Positions 1 through 13,776 of a stretch of 64,000 bases of DNA are shown here, piece by piece. This DNA is from Bugulina stolonifera. Its lineage: Eukaryota; Bryozoa; Gymnolaemata; Cheilostomatida; Bugulidae. The translations under genes were made by a program, and so were the position numbers. The notes beneath the pieces are model-generated. The model searched no databases and was not told the DNA's origin. It saw nothing but the letters and a program-made list of their open reading frames with translations. The stretch covers positions 15,634,501 to 15,698,500 of the forward strand of contig OW285190.1 in the NCBI GenBank assembly GCA_935421135.1. Direction: 5' to 3'. The first letter of the stretch is position 1. Each line of letters begins with the position of its first letter.

Positions 1-3000
1 CAAATCGTGTTGATTTCAGTAGATTGAATTTGCTGTCTTCATCAACTTCAAATTCTATAAAATAATGATTATATTATTGTAACAGAATAAATATTTAATA
101 TGTTTTCAATTCACAGTCTGGCAATGTGTAGGACACTGCATTATTTATATTTGATTGCAGATTAGGTGGTTGTTAGACTCACAGTTCTGGAAGTTGAAAA
201 GTTAGCTATAATCTAATAGAATCTGTTTGATGGCAAATTATCAATTTTAAATACACTAGTTGTTATGTAATACCTATTTATAATAATTATTATTATGATT
301 CATAATTCTTACACCCAACCACTCTGTAATGAAATAGGAACAAGGTAGCAACATGCTTGGCTACAACATAATGTATGTGTTTACCTAGCATAATGATGCA
401 CAAGGATAATATTGTGGTTTCATGGAAATAAATTCTCTAAAATATTTAAGTTCAAGTCTATCCAACACCTTGCATGTCTGAGTACCTTTTCTTTCAAAGC
501 AATGTGTGAATAAGTAGCTGATAACTTGGGTTCAGCTGTCCCAGCAAACTTGAGATATGAGCCCAGGCCACTGTAGACAATGTTTCTTATTGGTTTGGTA
601 TTGAACTTACAAGGGAACCTCCACTTTCCATCAAAGAAATCCAACTGATTTCAATCTGACATAAGGGTAAAGTGATCCGGTATCTCAACTTAGAGGAACA
701 TTCATATTCATGGTATAATGTGTGTTAAATTTCAAAATTAAAATTTCCTAAAGATTTACCCTTAAGCTTCTACTGAGAAATGTAGATTGGAATGTACATT
801 ATATAATAATATATTAGCTTTGCCATATGTCACCAGATGGTAAATTAAATTGGTCAAACTATTTGTGTTAAACTCCTTGGGTTTTGCTTCCACCTCATAA
901 TGAAGTAACTGCACCATGTTAGTCCCTGTAATATAGGCTATCCTATGAACAATCATAAGGTCTATTTTCTTGGTATAGTTATCTAATTTAATATAATGAT
1001 TACATTCAACACATTATGAGCAGGTTGTATTACATTTCTAGGTCAAAGGCATTTAAAAGGCTGCATAAAAAGTATAAAAGAGCCAGAAAGCGTATGCTTT
1101 CGAAGAACAAAATTTCTCATAAATGTTGATCAGCATGCTACCTTTCACTTTTGGAAAGACTGAGTTCAGTTGCTGTATTATTATTTGTTGCATAATTATT
1201 CTGGAAGTGCCAAAGCATTCTGTACAGAAATCAACTTGTTATGTTACTTCCTCAGTAACCACCTTGGAAGCTGTTCGTCTGGATTGGAAGATATACACAA
1301 AGATAAATAATACCAGTATATTCTGTTTATAATTCCTATTATGAGGCCCCAAAGTGGCTACCATGCAGCTTGCAACCATTGTCTACAAGCTTGTGTAACA
1401 ACAAATTATAATATTTAATTACACAAAATAAGAGAGCAGTTGTTTAATTGCAAGTATGGTAAAGGGAAGTTGTATATTATATGGAGATATTATCAAAAGA
1501 TAAGGATGAAGCATCTTGCAGCACCTTGAAGGTCTTTGCCACTTCTCTCAGTATCCATAACAATTATCCCATCATTTAATTGGCTAATAAATAGGAGCAA
1601 GGCATCGGATTTACTCCAATTGCAGAAATATTCAGAATCTTGCTGAGAAAATTCTATGGTTGACTCAGTTGGTGTATAAATACGATATCAATTATTGCTT
1701 TGTAATATATGTGTGCATTGTACGCCTTGAATAAATAGTCATTGAATATGGGAGGAAATTAACAGAATGAGAGCTTCTTGAAAGCTGAAGAATGTTGGTG
1801 GCCAGTACTATACTTTACGATGCATTGTAAAGTACATTAAATACCATTGTGTCTCTGTGAGCAATGCATTGCACTTGTAATGTTATAATGGTCCCACACT
1901 TCACAACCTATTTCATTCTTGAAAATTACTTATAGTATTTAGAATTGAACATTCAGAATGTTACTTTGTCAAACTATTATTTACCAACAATACATACATG
2001 TATAATCGCTTTCAAGTACTACAGGCAGTATGGATGTATATTTATTTACACAATGTGAATAGTCACAATATTTGGATAGTATTTGTTGGTATTATCTCCC
2101 TTGTCAAAGGATTATTTCAGCACACATCATATGGACCGTAAATGACACTCTAATGTAACATATATATACTTAACACTCTAATGAATCCATATATACAATA
2201 GCATATAATATTACATTATCTATATTAAATGAATTGAAATTGTCTCAATAGATTACCCTGTTGACATACATGTAACTGCCAAAGGGAGACATTACAGTTA
2301 AAATGATATTATTCCACATGTTCATTCAAGCAGGATTTGGATTAACACTAGCACACAAAGGACACATCCGGTCACTTAGTCAAATTTGACAAGACTGAAT
2401 CTTTCTGCTAAATATATTGTCACAAAATAACTAAAGCTTATAATAATGGTAACATGCAAATATTTAAATCTTATTATTAGTGTACATGTAACTAGAGAAT
2501 GCAACTCCAATACACATAATCAGATTTTCAGAAAAGCAAGTTTGCCTGTTTAGCTCTGTGCTGATAGTTTTTGCAGTGCTTTTGATTTGGATAATTTTGT
2601 CAGCATTATCATAATACACTATTTTTATTTTAGTCTTAATTCTACCTTTAGTTTGGAGAATTTTTAACCTGTCTAAAGGTTTATCCACCTCAAAATGAAA
2701 TTGACGCTCGATGACCAATTTCATGACAGGATCTGGTTGGAATAAAGTCTGTGTGAAATAGAGAGTACAATGAATGGATTGACCAATGGTATGAGCTTAG
2801 TAAATAATAATATTTTTGTAGTGTATTCAGTCATCATCAGAAAGTGTCAGATACTTAATTAGTGACTTCTACAAGCTTATTTTATAAACATAATTAAAGT
2901 TCAATTGTGATTTGCTAATCAAATGGGCAGCAAATATTACGTAGTTTCTTGGTGTCTTTGATTTGCCATGTTACTCTATGGCAGGTCTCTCACTCAATGT

Positions 3001-4080
3001 CTACTAACTACCAGCAATTATAACCATCATTGTTATATTATTGAATAATCATCACAGGCCAATACATATCTGTAACAGCTCACAACTACATTTAGCTGGA
3101 GCTCCCAATGCTGAATACCTCTGGTTAGTCTACTTATGTAGAATACTTTCTTGAAACTTAGGCTACAGCACTATCTGCAAAGCTGTTACCTGTTCATACG
3201 TTGATCATATTAGCAGATTATTTCATGCTACTTCTTGTGAAAACATGGAGCGTTCTTACAATTAGCAAAATATAGAGAGCCTAAATATTTATGATAATAA
3301 GATAAATTGTGATTATTTCTGTAGATTAGGAGTAGTGAGCCTTCAAGAAGTATCAGGGGTAAAATTTTGTTAAAGCAAATATCGTTTTCAGCCGGTCCTT
3401 GTGGCACCCACAGATATCTAGGGTTAGAGGTGAACAGGTGGTAGAGGTTCTGAATACATTCTCTAATTGGAGCTTTCTTACCGACTGTTGGTGGTCAAAC
3501 ACCAACCCATAAACAAACAACTTGCTGAAGTTTGGTAAAGTTTGGGTTGAAAACAAGCTAAAGTTGTTCTGTAATTTCATATTATGTTATTGTACATTAG
3601 TGTGCCAATCTCAGACAATTCATTGCTCAGCACTTAGAAGTTTACTATCTGTAGAACTGGTCATATCAATTATAGTAAGTTTAAGTCAATATTATGGTGC
3701 AACCTTTTAGCTGTCCTCAAAATATTCAATAAGCATCATGTGAGTTAGTTAGTGCATATTTATATTGGTACAGATGGGCACATTAGACTGTAAAACAATG
3801 TTTTATGTACCGTCTTTCACAGATTCCTAGTACAACCATGCTATATAACTTCTGTTTCATTCAGATCAATGTCAGATACTAAAAACTCACGCAGTTTTAT
3901 TCAGTATAAACTACCGAGATGCAAGATATGCATAGAATTTGTACTACAGATAACAATTTTATTCTAGCTGGCAATTCAGTGTAAATTTTGTCTAACTATG
4001 AATTAGTCATACACTAATAATAAAATAATAGCAATATTGACAAGTTCTGCTTGTAATTGACTGGTAAATTGAAATGCAAG
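1..4080. other. Gene-poor AT-rich stretch
   Basis: I see no coding region with a convincing domain, codon pattern or paired splice signals here. The short open frames are what AT-rich DNA gives by chance. The only structure noticed is a copy of a dispersed repeat at about 2826-3240 (listed separately) and many scattered TACATGTA-type palindromes. Confidence 0.5.
2826..3240 (+). repeat. Dispersed repeat, copy 1 (pair with 10151-10697)
   Basis: This stretch and 10151-10697 share a diverged but collinear series of segments. They open with TTCAGTCATCATCAGAA, continue through an AT-rich middle (TTATTTTATAAAYATAATTAA), and end with ATACGTTGATCA and a CATGCTA..CTTGT block. Terminal repeats and target duplications were not found, so the class is unknown. 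Confidence 0.5.
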
Positions 4081-4245
4081 ACAGCCAATCAAGCCTTGAT
4101 TGGAGAGCCCTTGCCACCTTTGAACTTTGACCACAACGGATTGCCCATTCAGGTTTTGGGCCAATGAGAAGCTGAGTAAATAAAAGTGGAGGATAAAATT
4201 TTCAAGCTGTGCTCCAACTTCCCACAGTTAGAGGCAAGCAATAGG
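4081..4245 (+). promoter_or_regulatory. Probable core promoter and 5' UTR exon of homeobox gene 1
   Basis: Two CCAAT boxes are visible: AGCCAATCAAG near 4083 and GGCCAATGAG near 4160. An inverted copy (TTGATTGGAG) lies between them. A TATA-like AATAAAAG sits near 4180. Forty to sixty bases further a good donor (AGG|GTAAGG, GT at 4246) could end a 5' UTR exon whose intron closes at TTTCTTGTCCAG (4494), one base before the ATG. This is inferred from motifs only. Confidence 0.45.
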
Positions 4246-4495
4246 GTAAGGGACCACACTAATTTTATGATTAGCTTCTGGGCTCCAGCTTCTTGGAGTG
4301 GCAGAACAGACCTATTTCCAATAATTCTCGTTCACTATTTTGTTATATTAATACATTTTCGTAAAATAGATACATGTACATAAAATAATAAATAATTACT
4401 TTGTATATCTTTTGTAGAGCTTGTGTAATTCCGTGTCTTCTGCCCATCTATTTACAATCTAGAGTTTGTATAAAATTTTACATTTCTTGTCCAGA

Positions 4496-6717
4496 ATGGC
4501 AGAAGTCACTACTTTTGTGGAAAAGCAACTTGGTAAGAGGACAAACTTCAGAGATGTAGAAGAGCTGGCCATATCTGCTAGTAACCAGGGCAACCAGAAA
4601 TCCATCGGCCATCTCTCCAGTCTAGAACATCTGTTCCATAGTAGGCCTACACGGCTGTTTCTTCATCAAAGGCAGTATTTAGACTATCAGTGGTTAAAGG
4701 AGCAGTATCCCAGATTAGTTCCTTGGACCAGTGAGAAGATTAAAGAGGACCCGAGATCTGCCAAAGAGGAAGGTCTAAAGGTAGTAGATATACATGTAGA
4801 TTCAGATGCAATATCAGACAGTAATAAACTAAAATTCCTTTTATGTGCTGGGTAACCTACCTAGTCAAGTGTTTATTGTAGAGGCTGTTTATTGTAGTGG
4901 CTGCTTTACTAGGTGCAAATATAGTGTTAATGTGGACCAAACTTTGTCAAAAGTTATTAACAAAGTCTTATTGATCATACATTTTCGAATTATGGAATCC
5001 AATGAAAATATGCAGCATTACAATTATATAGATTTATCAACAGTTTAACTTTCTAGGCCAATACGCATTGTAGCACAGTACAAGACATTTTGACTAATAT
5101 GTGGAGTTGTCCTTTCCAGCTGAAACTCTTTGCTTTTAAATTTTGATTTCCATGCCCTAATCAAAGTAAAGATATAACCGCCATTACTATCAGCTAATCT
5201 GTGCTTGGTTGTTGCAGATAAAGGTGGAGTATCCCCCTTGTACAGAGAATAGAGCAGTGGCTATGGTTTCTACCTCGTCCCCTACACTAACCCCTACTGG
5301 TAGTGTGAACTCAGGCTACGGTGAACATGACAATGGTGAGGCCATATTATTACTATTAAGCAAAGCACTAGTCAGGTTTCTATGCCATTAATATTAATGC
5401 TTGTGCCAGTATGAGGTATGAAATTATCCTGGTGCGCATTAGAACTTTTTATATCTCTATATTATGTGAGCCTTTAGTAACATACATGTAAGTAAACAAC
5501 AAATACAAGACAAAAATGAAATGATATAATTAATAACAGAAAAATATACATAGTACTGTGTAATGCGATTAATAGTGCTGTAGCTGATGATGATGAAAAG
5601 AATATTCCGTGTGAAACAATATAAATGGATACTTAAAATACGTAACCCTTTTACCTGCAGCAACCTCTACACCTGACACCAACGAACTGAGAGTCTCTGT
5701 TCTATCACAGTACTCTATTAATAGAGCACTAGGTAGCATTTGACTAACTCGTGTAATACTAGCTACCTGTAAATACTTTCCAGTACTATGCTGCAGGTGT
5801 ATCCCTAATCTTTCAAACAGAAATAAGGCTAATTGTTTCATTACATATATGAGCACATTGTATAAAAAAATGACTGTTGATACATGTATCTAATCTATTA
5901 GTAACATATACATTGTAGTAGAGGTTTTAAAAGTATAAATTGTAGGCCTACAAGTACTCCATGATTTAATATAGAATGCAGGCTGATCTACATCTTTCTG
6001 CTTAAATTTGTAAAAGAATCTTTCAGACTTAGAATGAACATGTTTCGCTATTTGAGCAGTAAGCTACATGTTGACTGGATCAGCTTCATACTGGATTAAT
6101 AGCCTACAATGTACCATGCAGATATGCTATATACGCCTTTAAATAATAAATTAGACATGGTAATGCAAACTATATATTTTGCAAATTAAATATGTAATGT
6201 GTGCATGCAGTCATTATTAAAATTGTAAGGGATATTAGTAGGCTTATATAGTTATATGCTACAAGTTATATGGATGTGCCTCTAATTCAGTTTAGTTAGT
6301 TTTAGCTATTAAGCATGTTTTACAGATGAAGTTTGTGGTATGAACATGGATGGAGCGCATTCTGAATGTACAAGGAAATACAGGAAGCAAAGAACCGTGT
6401 TTGAAACTCATCAGTTGAAAGCATTGGAGGAGATGTTTGAGAAGAACCAATACCCAACATCTGAAGAGTACGACCAATTAGGGAGCAAGATTTCGATTGA
6501 CGAGCAACGTCTGCGCATCTGGTTTCAGAACAGAAGAGCTCGTCACAAAAGGTCAGGGAAGAGCCAGTCGGAGCATGCTCTGACTGCCATGTCATTTCCT
6601 TCAACACTGCTGTCGCTGACCAGTCATAGGGTCAGAGAGAAGTTTACAAACTACACTCCTCTAATGCCTCCAATGCTTTATGGAAGTGCAACACAGAACT
6701 TCCTCTGTCCTTACTAG
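4496..6717 (+). CDS. Paired-like homeodomain protein (homeobox gene 1), three coding exons
   Basis: Exon model: 4496-4780, 5218-5335, 6326-6717 (264 aa). ATG 4496 follows a 3' splice site (ending 4494) and starts MAEVTTFVEK. The donors are AAAG|GTAGTA and ATG|GTGAGG and the acceptors are TTGCAG and TTACAG. Junction phases 0 and 1 fit exactly. The homeodomain is about residues 153-212 in the last exon: F8, L16, F20, W48, F49, N51 and R53 are all present, with Q at position 50 and a helix 3 reading RLRIWFQNRRARHKR. This resembles paired-like/PRD-class domains, but no PAIRED domain or octapeptide is seen. Exon 2 holds an IKVE motif, a SUMO-type psi-K-x-E. The product should be a nuclear DNA-binding regulator. 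Residues 1-134 have no recognised domain. AATAAA signals occur near 7096 and 7277. The homeodomain is certain; the upstream exons are strongly supported by phase. Confidence 0.85.
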
Positions 6718-8347
6718 ATGCGAGTGAGCATAATTTCATGTCTGCTCAATTCATATGACAACAGCAAGAAATATGCGCTACAGCTAAGTTCTATATGCGC
6801 AAGTGAACATCTACAGACAGTGTAGGACAATTTCAAAACCAGATTGCAACAATTCAAATAGGCCTTCACGTACCAAAGCATGGAAAAGAAATGCATGGTA
6901 TTATTTCAGCTAGTAGTAGATAAAGATTACGCACTGTCATCTCTGTAACTATTTTATTGAGTGATTGTGACACGAATTTATTATAGCAGTAGTATTCAAT
7001 CTGGTTATACCTTAATAGAGAAGTTGTTCTTGTTATGTGTCTGGATTCTGGAACGGTTGGAGCTGTGAGAATGTGCAACAGTATGATTTGATATTAATAA
7101 ATACAATCATGCACTTTGATATACATATTGCACATTAGAGATCAAGGTGTAGGCCTACATTATCTCTCATGTATTTTAAAGAAAATGATATAATGCACAG
7201 TCATGAACGAAGAAGGCAATGCTTTCTCTGTTCTACTTGGCTGTGACTCACTACTACTGTTTAGGTTAATCAAGCAATAAAATACAGACTTCATAAAATC
7301 TGGGCTACAAGTAAAATTGTTAGTAAATGCAAATCAGCTATTATGGACAGATTGCAATTTTTAATTTTAGTACAATATTATGTCTTCTTGACCTCTTGTG
7401 CTGACCTGGGTTGCAGATGAATATCCGAAGATGTCCAGCCTGGGCCCAAATGGCTATTGGTCTGGGATTTTACCTGGCTGGAGAAAACAATTCCTAGCTC
7501 ATTGGCAGACATGAGTTTTTCTAACAAAAATGAAGATTTGTTTACATTGTTTGTATGAAGTAGATCCGATGGATTTGATAATTATAATACAGTAATAGCT
7601 AATTAGTTACTGAACGTTATGTTCCGATTACAGTTACCATGGTGATATTGTTTACTGGTCGCCAAAAAATTCACTTATTAAATCAAATTCACTGAAGTAC
7701 CTCACTTCCCTAATTCTTTTTTTATTACAGACTACAATCAAGAATTGTATTCACACATGTACACACAAACACATGTACACATTTACATGATCGGTAGTGT
7801 AGTATTTATAATACAGGGATGTTATCAAGTCAGCAATTCCTTAGCCCTAAACTAAATAAAACAAACACATTGATTGCTCAGTTGGTTGTTCTGGAGGTAG
7901 AAGAGGAAAGGAGTGGTAATTATTGTAGGGGCTGCTGCCCTTTTCAGTCTACTAGAACCAGACCAATACCAGCAAAACTACCTGTTATACTCTGAGAATA
8001 TTATAATATTATCTGTGACCAATAAAAATATGATAAAATGTGTGGTATGAAGCCACAGATCATACCAAGGTATCAAACAATAAATTAAATAACTGATAAA
8101 AATGATAGCATAATTACTACTAGTAACTAGTGACCCATTGACAGAGATACATCATGTACATGTAGATATATTACAGCATTACTGTCTTGTACCATAATGC
8201 ACCAGCTTACTAGTCAAGTGAACATTGTAGCAGGTACATGTGCATGTACACTGTATTCATCTACATGTAAATATGTACAGTATAGTATAAATACAAATGG
8301 TCCAAGTATTGTAAACAGACAACTCCAATCATGGGGTTCCCCTACGA
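6718..8347. other. Intergenic, no gene seen
   Basis: This holds the 3' flank of homeobox gene 1, including candidate AATAAA signals near 7096 and 7277. No coding frame with splice support was found on either strand. Confidence 0.5.
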
Positions 8348-8364
8348 TAATTACTAGCATTACT

Positions 8365-8611
8365 TAAAACCTACCAATTTTACTTCCCGCTATTAATCCC
8401 AGGTAAGAAAGCAAGGATCTAAAGAGATCTGCATTTTTTTATAATTTGGGGTGGAGAATGCACTTCACCAATGGCAAAGTTACTGAAATAGCACAGGAGC
8501 ATTATAAGATTGGATGCCCTTCCTAATGCCACTAATGACCCTTATGGGAATCAAACCTGAGACTCCCACATGAAAGTCCAGAGCCCTTACCACTAGGCCA
8601 CGGCAGCTCCC
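8365..8611 (-). mobile_element. tRNA-derived SINE, copy 1, with 17-bp target duplication
   Basis: Read on the minus strand the element begins AGGGAGCTGCCGTGGCCTAG and continues TGGTAAGGG, which is an RNA polymerase III box A of tRNA type. A box-B-like CAGGTTTGATTCCC follows about 45 bases later. Downstream lies the core GGCATTAGGAAGGGCATCC. The element is bracketed by a perfect 17-bp direct repeat TAATTACTAGCATTACT (8348-8364 and 8612-8628), the signature of LINE-mediated retroposition. A related copy lies at about 62450-62698. Confidence 0.85.
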
Positions 8612-8628
8612 TAATTACTAGCATTACT

Positions 8629-10150
8629 GTCATAGTCATATGTTTGTGGAAACTATATTTAATACTATTGATAGAGCTAAATTATACTGTCCTTAGCTGT
8701 GTCTATGTTTGTGTACCATGTACATGTACATGTATATTGTTTTTTCAATAAGTTTTGACGATCAAAAAAATTGTGAACACAGCAACTTACCAAATGTCTC
8801 TGTGTGTATCACATACCTCATTATTTCTACTAGTCATGCAGAGTTGAAATTGTGATAGTTCAGATCACCAGAGGATGTTCAACCTCAAGTATTGGCATTT
8901 TTGAGCTGAAATAAATTAAATACCGATGACATAATAACAACTTGTAGACATGGCTTCTTGATGAATAAGCTTTATTTTGCGATTTTCTCAGTTCAGTTTT
9001 AGATAACAATTAAAGAATAATAGACATTTTATGTGCATAGCTCATACATAACTGGGAGAACTGAGCTCGCAATGTTAATTTGTGTATACATTCAGTATAT
9101 TATGGGTTTACAGGTAAATTTGTAGATGTTTCCCAAAATTAAATTGACATTTTCTAAAGTAGTACTATTACAAGCAGCAGTCTGTATCTCAAAGTTTAAA
9201 ATGTTATTTTGACTCAGTCATTGATTGCTTTTACAGAGCTATTATAACACATAGTGGCTTAGCTTGTGTTCTATTCTAGCATTGCCAGGTGCATAGGATG
9301 AGGTGTTCCAATGCCCAACCTGTAGTAGAGTTGTAGAATAACAGAGTTTTACACAATTATATAATATATAAAAATAAAGAGTACAATCTGCTCCAACAAC
9401 TGACAGGGTAATAAGGACATATCAATACATGCATACAGTTTATATAGCCATCTTATAAATAATCAAAACATTGATCTAGTGTTGAGTAGTTATCCCCCTT
9501 GTAAAAAGAACCTTCTAATACACATTGCATAGGCTACAATCGACTCTCTATAATATATTAAAAGGTAACATACAGGCCTAGTATTGTTCTCAACACAACA
9601 TGTGTCTTGGACCATCTCAGGTGTATTCTAAGAGGTTATGACGTGCATAATTATTCTATATGTGGCTACAAGTAGTTAAATGAAATGTAACTACTACGTG
9701 TCTCTAATGTTGCTGACAAGATTGAACCTAGAAGTCAACAGATGGCACTAAAATAGTTTAAAATTAAACTGATATCATTGAAAGACGAGGTACTACTTTA
9801 GATTGTATTAAATTGTATTATTAATAACTTGCTACATTTTTAAAGCATATCTTGTAGGAAAAAACAGTAGTTTGATTGTATGAGCCTGTGTCAAGTGATC
9901 AAATAAGGACGAGTTTAGCAAAATAAAACTTTCTAATTTTCCCAATGATTGGCAAGTAATGTTAGAAATGGTAAATGAATAGTAAATATGATAAGTTTTT
10001 ATTTGGATATACAGTATAATAATATATGAATTGATTATATACATATAGAATGGAACACATACGGTTTGATCTTGTGTTGACATCAGAGGGGTTAACCGAG
10101 GATAAGTATTTGTGTAAGTAAATACTTAACAAGATGTACAATTACATTAC
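8629..10150. other. Intergenic, no gene seen
   Basis: The stretch is AT-rich. I see no coding, RNA or repeat structure beyond simple AT runs. Confidence 0.5.
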
Positions 10151-10697
10151 TATGTGTTCAGTCATCATCAGAAGGTGTCAGCTATTTAATTTGTATATTT
10201 TATAAGATTATTTTATAAATATAATTAACTTTAATTATATAACGTGCTAATCAAGGTGACATCAAATATTAGTTTGTTAGTGTTTCTGATTAGCTGTTTT
10301 CTAACTGTTTGGTTATAAGATGGGCATCAGTTCTCTCCCCTTAGTCAATGTTTGGAACTGAAACTAATAGTACCTGTGATAATTGTATCAATATGTATTA
10401 TAATTAGGTATGGCTGATTTATTAACAAAGCTTTTACCTGGCCACTAACATAAATTCTTTTACTATGATATACTTATAGTCTGGTTGTAAACCCTCCCAT
10501 ATAGATCTGTCACTGATAGACTTAGGACCTTAGGCTCACCTACTACTGACCTCTCTATATTCTTATCTACCATGCTATCTTAAATACACTATATTATTAG
10601 AGAATTAATTTAATTGTTACCTAGTTTACCTAATTTTCCAGTTTACCTGTTTAAATACGTTGATCAAATTAGCTGATACCTTTCATGCTATTCCTTG
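10151..10697 (+). repeat. Dispersed repeat, copy 2 (pair with 2826-3240)
   Basis: This is the longer relative of the copy at 2826-3240. It shares the opening TTCAGTCATCATCAGAA, a TTATTTTATAAATATAATTAA block, a TGCTAATCAA block, ATACGTTGATCA and TCATGCTA..CTTGT, in the same order and orientation. The class is unknown. Confidence 0.5.
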
Positions 10698-11214
10698 TTT
10701 ATAAGATTTTATCTTTGTACTATTAATTCAATAATGACAGAAATTATAGCATGCAAGTGACATTCCATGCACATGCAGACACGTGTATTACCTAAGGTGA
10801 TGCGAAAAGTATGTAGTAGTAGTATTGCACATATTATAAGATATGGCCATAACTTATCACAGAAGTTGTTCACTCCATATTGAATTTTTCCCAAGAGAGT
10901 GCAACTCTAAAAACAGCCTACAACAGATTGTGCCAGACTTGCATTTAGAATTTGTAAGTTTTGCAAAAATAGAAAACCTAATATGTCTATTTTACACCTG
11001 GTCAGATTCAGGTTAACAAAGTTCAATGACCTGAAGATGAGTGTTAAAAACCTTCCAGGATTGTTTCCTCTTCAAACCATCTTTATAACAGGGATTGTAG
11101 CTTTTAAACAGCTTTTGGTGGTACATTCAATGTAGCAGCTGGGTTTTAAAGTTTACTTTGTCACAGTTGAGTCACATACATGTTTAGTTTTGTTCTTTAG
11201 ATTGTTCAGCAGAT

Positions 11215-12445
11215 ATGGAGTTGAAATTAGAACCAGTAGATTGTGTTGTCACACATGTAACAATCTTCCTAGATCTGCTCAGAGTGAGTACATGTATAGC
11301 AACCAGTAGAAGCTTCTGTAGAGAAATGTGTATATGTGCATCTAATGCATGTGAATGTACACGTAACATTTGTGATGTACATGATTGTGTGTATACTATA
11401 CGTAATATCATGCACATGTACATGATGTATAGATGTACCTATTAGTAATACATGTTAATGTACGTACAACTGTGTTCATTGTAGATGAAACAGTTAAACT
11501 AGAGTCAACACAACAGATTGCTAGAGGAGAACTTGAGCTTCAGCAAGGTAAACTGCTTCTAGCAACTTACATGTATACATTCACATTAAAGTTATTTGTC
11601 ACGGAAGACTAGAGTAGTATTTATGTGTTCCATTACTAGATGAATGCATCCATCTACAGTAACTTGGCAACATATGTACAGTACATGACCCCCTTTAATC
11701 ATATGTCATTTTGCTACTATTACATTTAGTTTCCAAATAAGCATGTAAGCAGATAAGCATGTGAGTCTACTACCACGTGATGATTGTAATTCATGCAGTG
11801 TCTGAAATCAAGTCATTCCTAGCAGTATTCTCTGCCTCTATTTCTGTAAGAAAGAATCTGCTCCATTTGTGATCCAATGCAGACAGTCTATCTGCAGCAT
11901 ATACATAAATTACACAATGCATGTAATAGGCTATGTCCTTTTAATTTGATAGGAGATCCATCTGCTGCGGAAGGGGTGTTTGACCAGACATCCTTAAGCA
12001 GGACTAATCAACCTGTGAATGACAAGAAGCAAAAAATAGGTTCAAAATGTCTTCGTAGTTTAGAAACAGAAACATTGTTTGGAAAACATACGGGAAAACA
12101 TAAAGTGCGAGAATTACAATGCACAGTGTGTGAGTATAGATGTGCCACAAGTAATTGCCTTACATCACACTTGAGAACACATACAGGAGAAAAACCATAG
12201 GCTACAAGTGCACTTAGTGTAATTATTTAGGTGTGCGCAAACAGGTTATCTTAAGCAGCACATGAGAAAACATTCTGGTGAGAAACCATACAGTTGTACA
12301 CAGCGTGATTATAGATGTGCACAGAGTAATAATCTTACACTACACATGAGAACGCATACAGGTGAGAAACCATACAAGTGTACCAAGTGTGAATATATAG
12401 GTGCATCTAGCTCAACATGTGAAAACACATACTAGTAAAGAGTTG
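11215..12445 (+). pseudogene. C2H2 zinc-finger gene, unit A (probably decayed)
   Basis: Exon 1 from ATG 11215 starts MELKLEPVD, matching the MDIKLEPVD start of the genes at 19084 and 28757. Exon 2 (11485-11547) and exon 3 (from 11953) have good acceptors and keep phase 1. Exon 3 encodes one intact finger (CTVCEYRC...HLRTH) and then stops at 12198-12200 inside the TGEKP linker. Beyond the stop, 12200-12445 still shows remains of three more fingers ([26 protein letters not shown]) broken by stops and frameshifts. No donor after exon 1 gives the phase needed by exon 2; the best, AGA|GTGAGT at 11284, is phase 0. Either it is a pseudogene or it makes a one-finger protein. The relationship is certain; its status as a pseudogene is likely. 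Confidence 0.7.
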
Positions 12446-13270
12446 TGTACTTAACAGTAAATGGCTATAAATACGATTGTATGATACAGACTGATGTAAG
12501 AGGACCTAATATGAGAAGGTATACAAGTGCATACTGTGCAGCAACGATGTATTGACACACAATAGTGCACATGCTGGTGAGAAAAATTTCTAGTTAGACT
12601 TGGTGTACATGCAGACTGTAGAAATACATGTAAATTGGAGCCAAATACATGAGCAGGTGTCAAATCTGATCAAATACATGTATGTCTAGATGCCTCAACC
12701 CACCCTCTACTTACCAGATGATATTTTTGAAACATGTAAGATGTAACGGTCAGATTATTATTGCATACGTGTATATGATACTACTTTCTCTCTTCTCATG
12801 ATAAATGTTTGGTCAAAAAATTTGATTGTAATTTACTATTTACTTCTAAATGTAGGAATTTTGGCAAATTAAGATAAAATTTTTTTATTATTTTTAATCA
12901 GTAATTTACCAAAAATGTAGAACAACTATGCCATAGAAGCTGAGGAGGAAATAGTGCTACTGTTTATAATAATAGTATAATATATTATCATTATATTATT
13001 TGTATAGCAATAACCCTGAATTGCCTCTGAATAGGGAGTGGTAAATTAAATATAAATAAATTGCATTGTTAATGTGAATTATTAGTACTTGTGAAAATGT
13101 TTGGTATTTACTAATATTTATGGTAATTGCTACAGTTTTGCCATAAAACAGGCCAGGTGTAGTAAATGTAGGTAGTGTCAGGCTGGTGGTAGGTCTACAA
13201 TCTCTGTAGTATTAGAGAGAGAGCAGAGTAATATGGAAAGTAGTACATCAGTTGGTCAATAATATTAAAG
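12446..13270. other. Intergenic, no gene seen
   Basis: I see no reading frame or repeat worth calling. Finger-like remnants fade out at about 12450. Confidence 0.45.
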
Positions 13271-13776
13271 CACTTAATCCTGAAGTAAAGGGGCCTTCTT
13301 ATAACAATTATACTATTGTATAAAAATACATGCCATCAACTTGCATGTTAGTTTCAATATTGAAAATAGTCAGCATAAAATTGGCTCTTATAGTGAGTTC
13401 TATAATTCTATATTCTCTAAGTTCAGTCTTATATATAGCCTATTCTTATATTATGTTAGAGATTTGATAACTTCCTATGTATAGGTAATAATGCTGGAAA
13501 AGTGAGGTATCAGTATGCATTGTTTATTTAGAATTAAAGGTCAACTCTTACAGTGTAACAACAAAATGTTGATTCTAAGGACACAAGAAAATTGGAATTT
13601 CTTTTACATAAAGTAGTATTTTTCAAAAAGTGCAAGCTACTCTTACTCTTACAGGGCATTGGCAATTAATATGTATGACTAGAAGCACTGGGGCAAGTAG
13701 CTACATGTAAATGTATTTACAGCAGAGTTAGAGCTTTTATACAGCTTTACCTGCAAACAGTATAATCATGTAATAT

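Noticed and set aside
5569..5856. Protein-like minus-strand frame in intron 2 of homeobox gene 1
   Set aside because: A donor-like CAG|GTAAAA follows it, but no partner exon or family was found. It may be a transposon relic.
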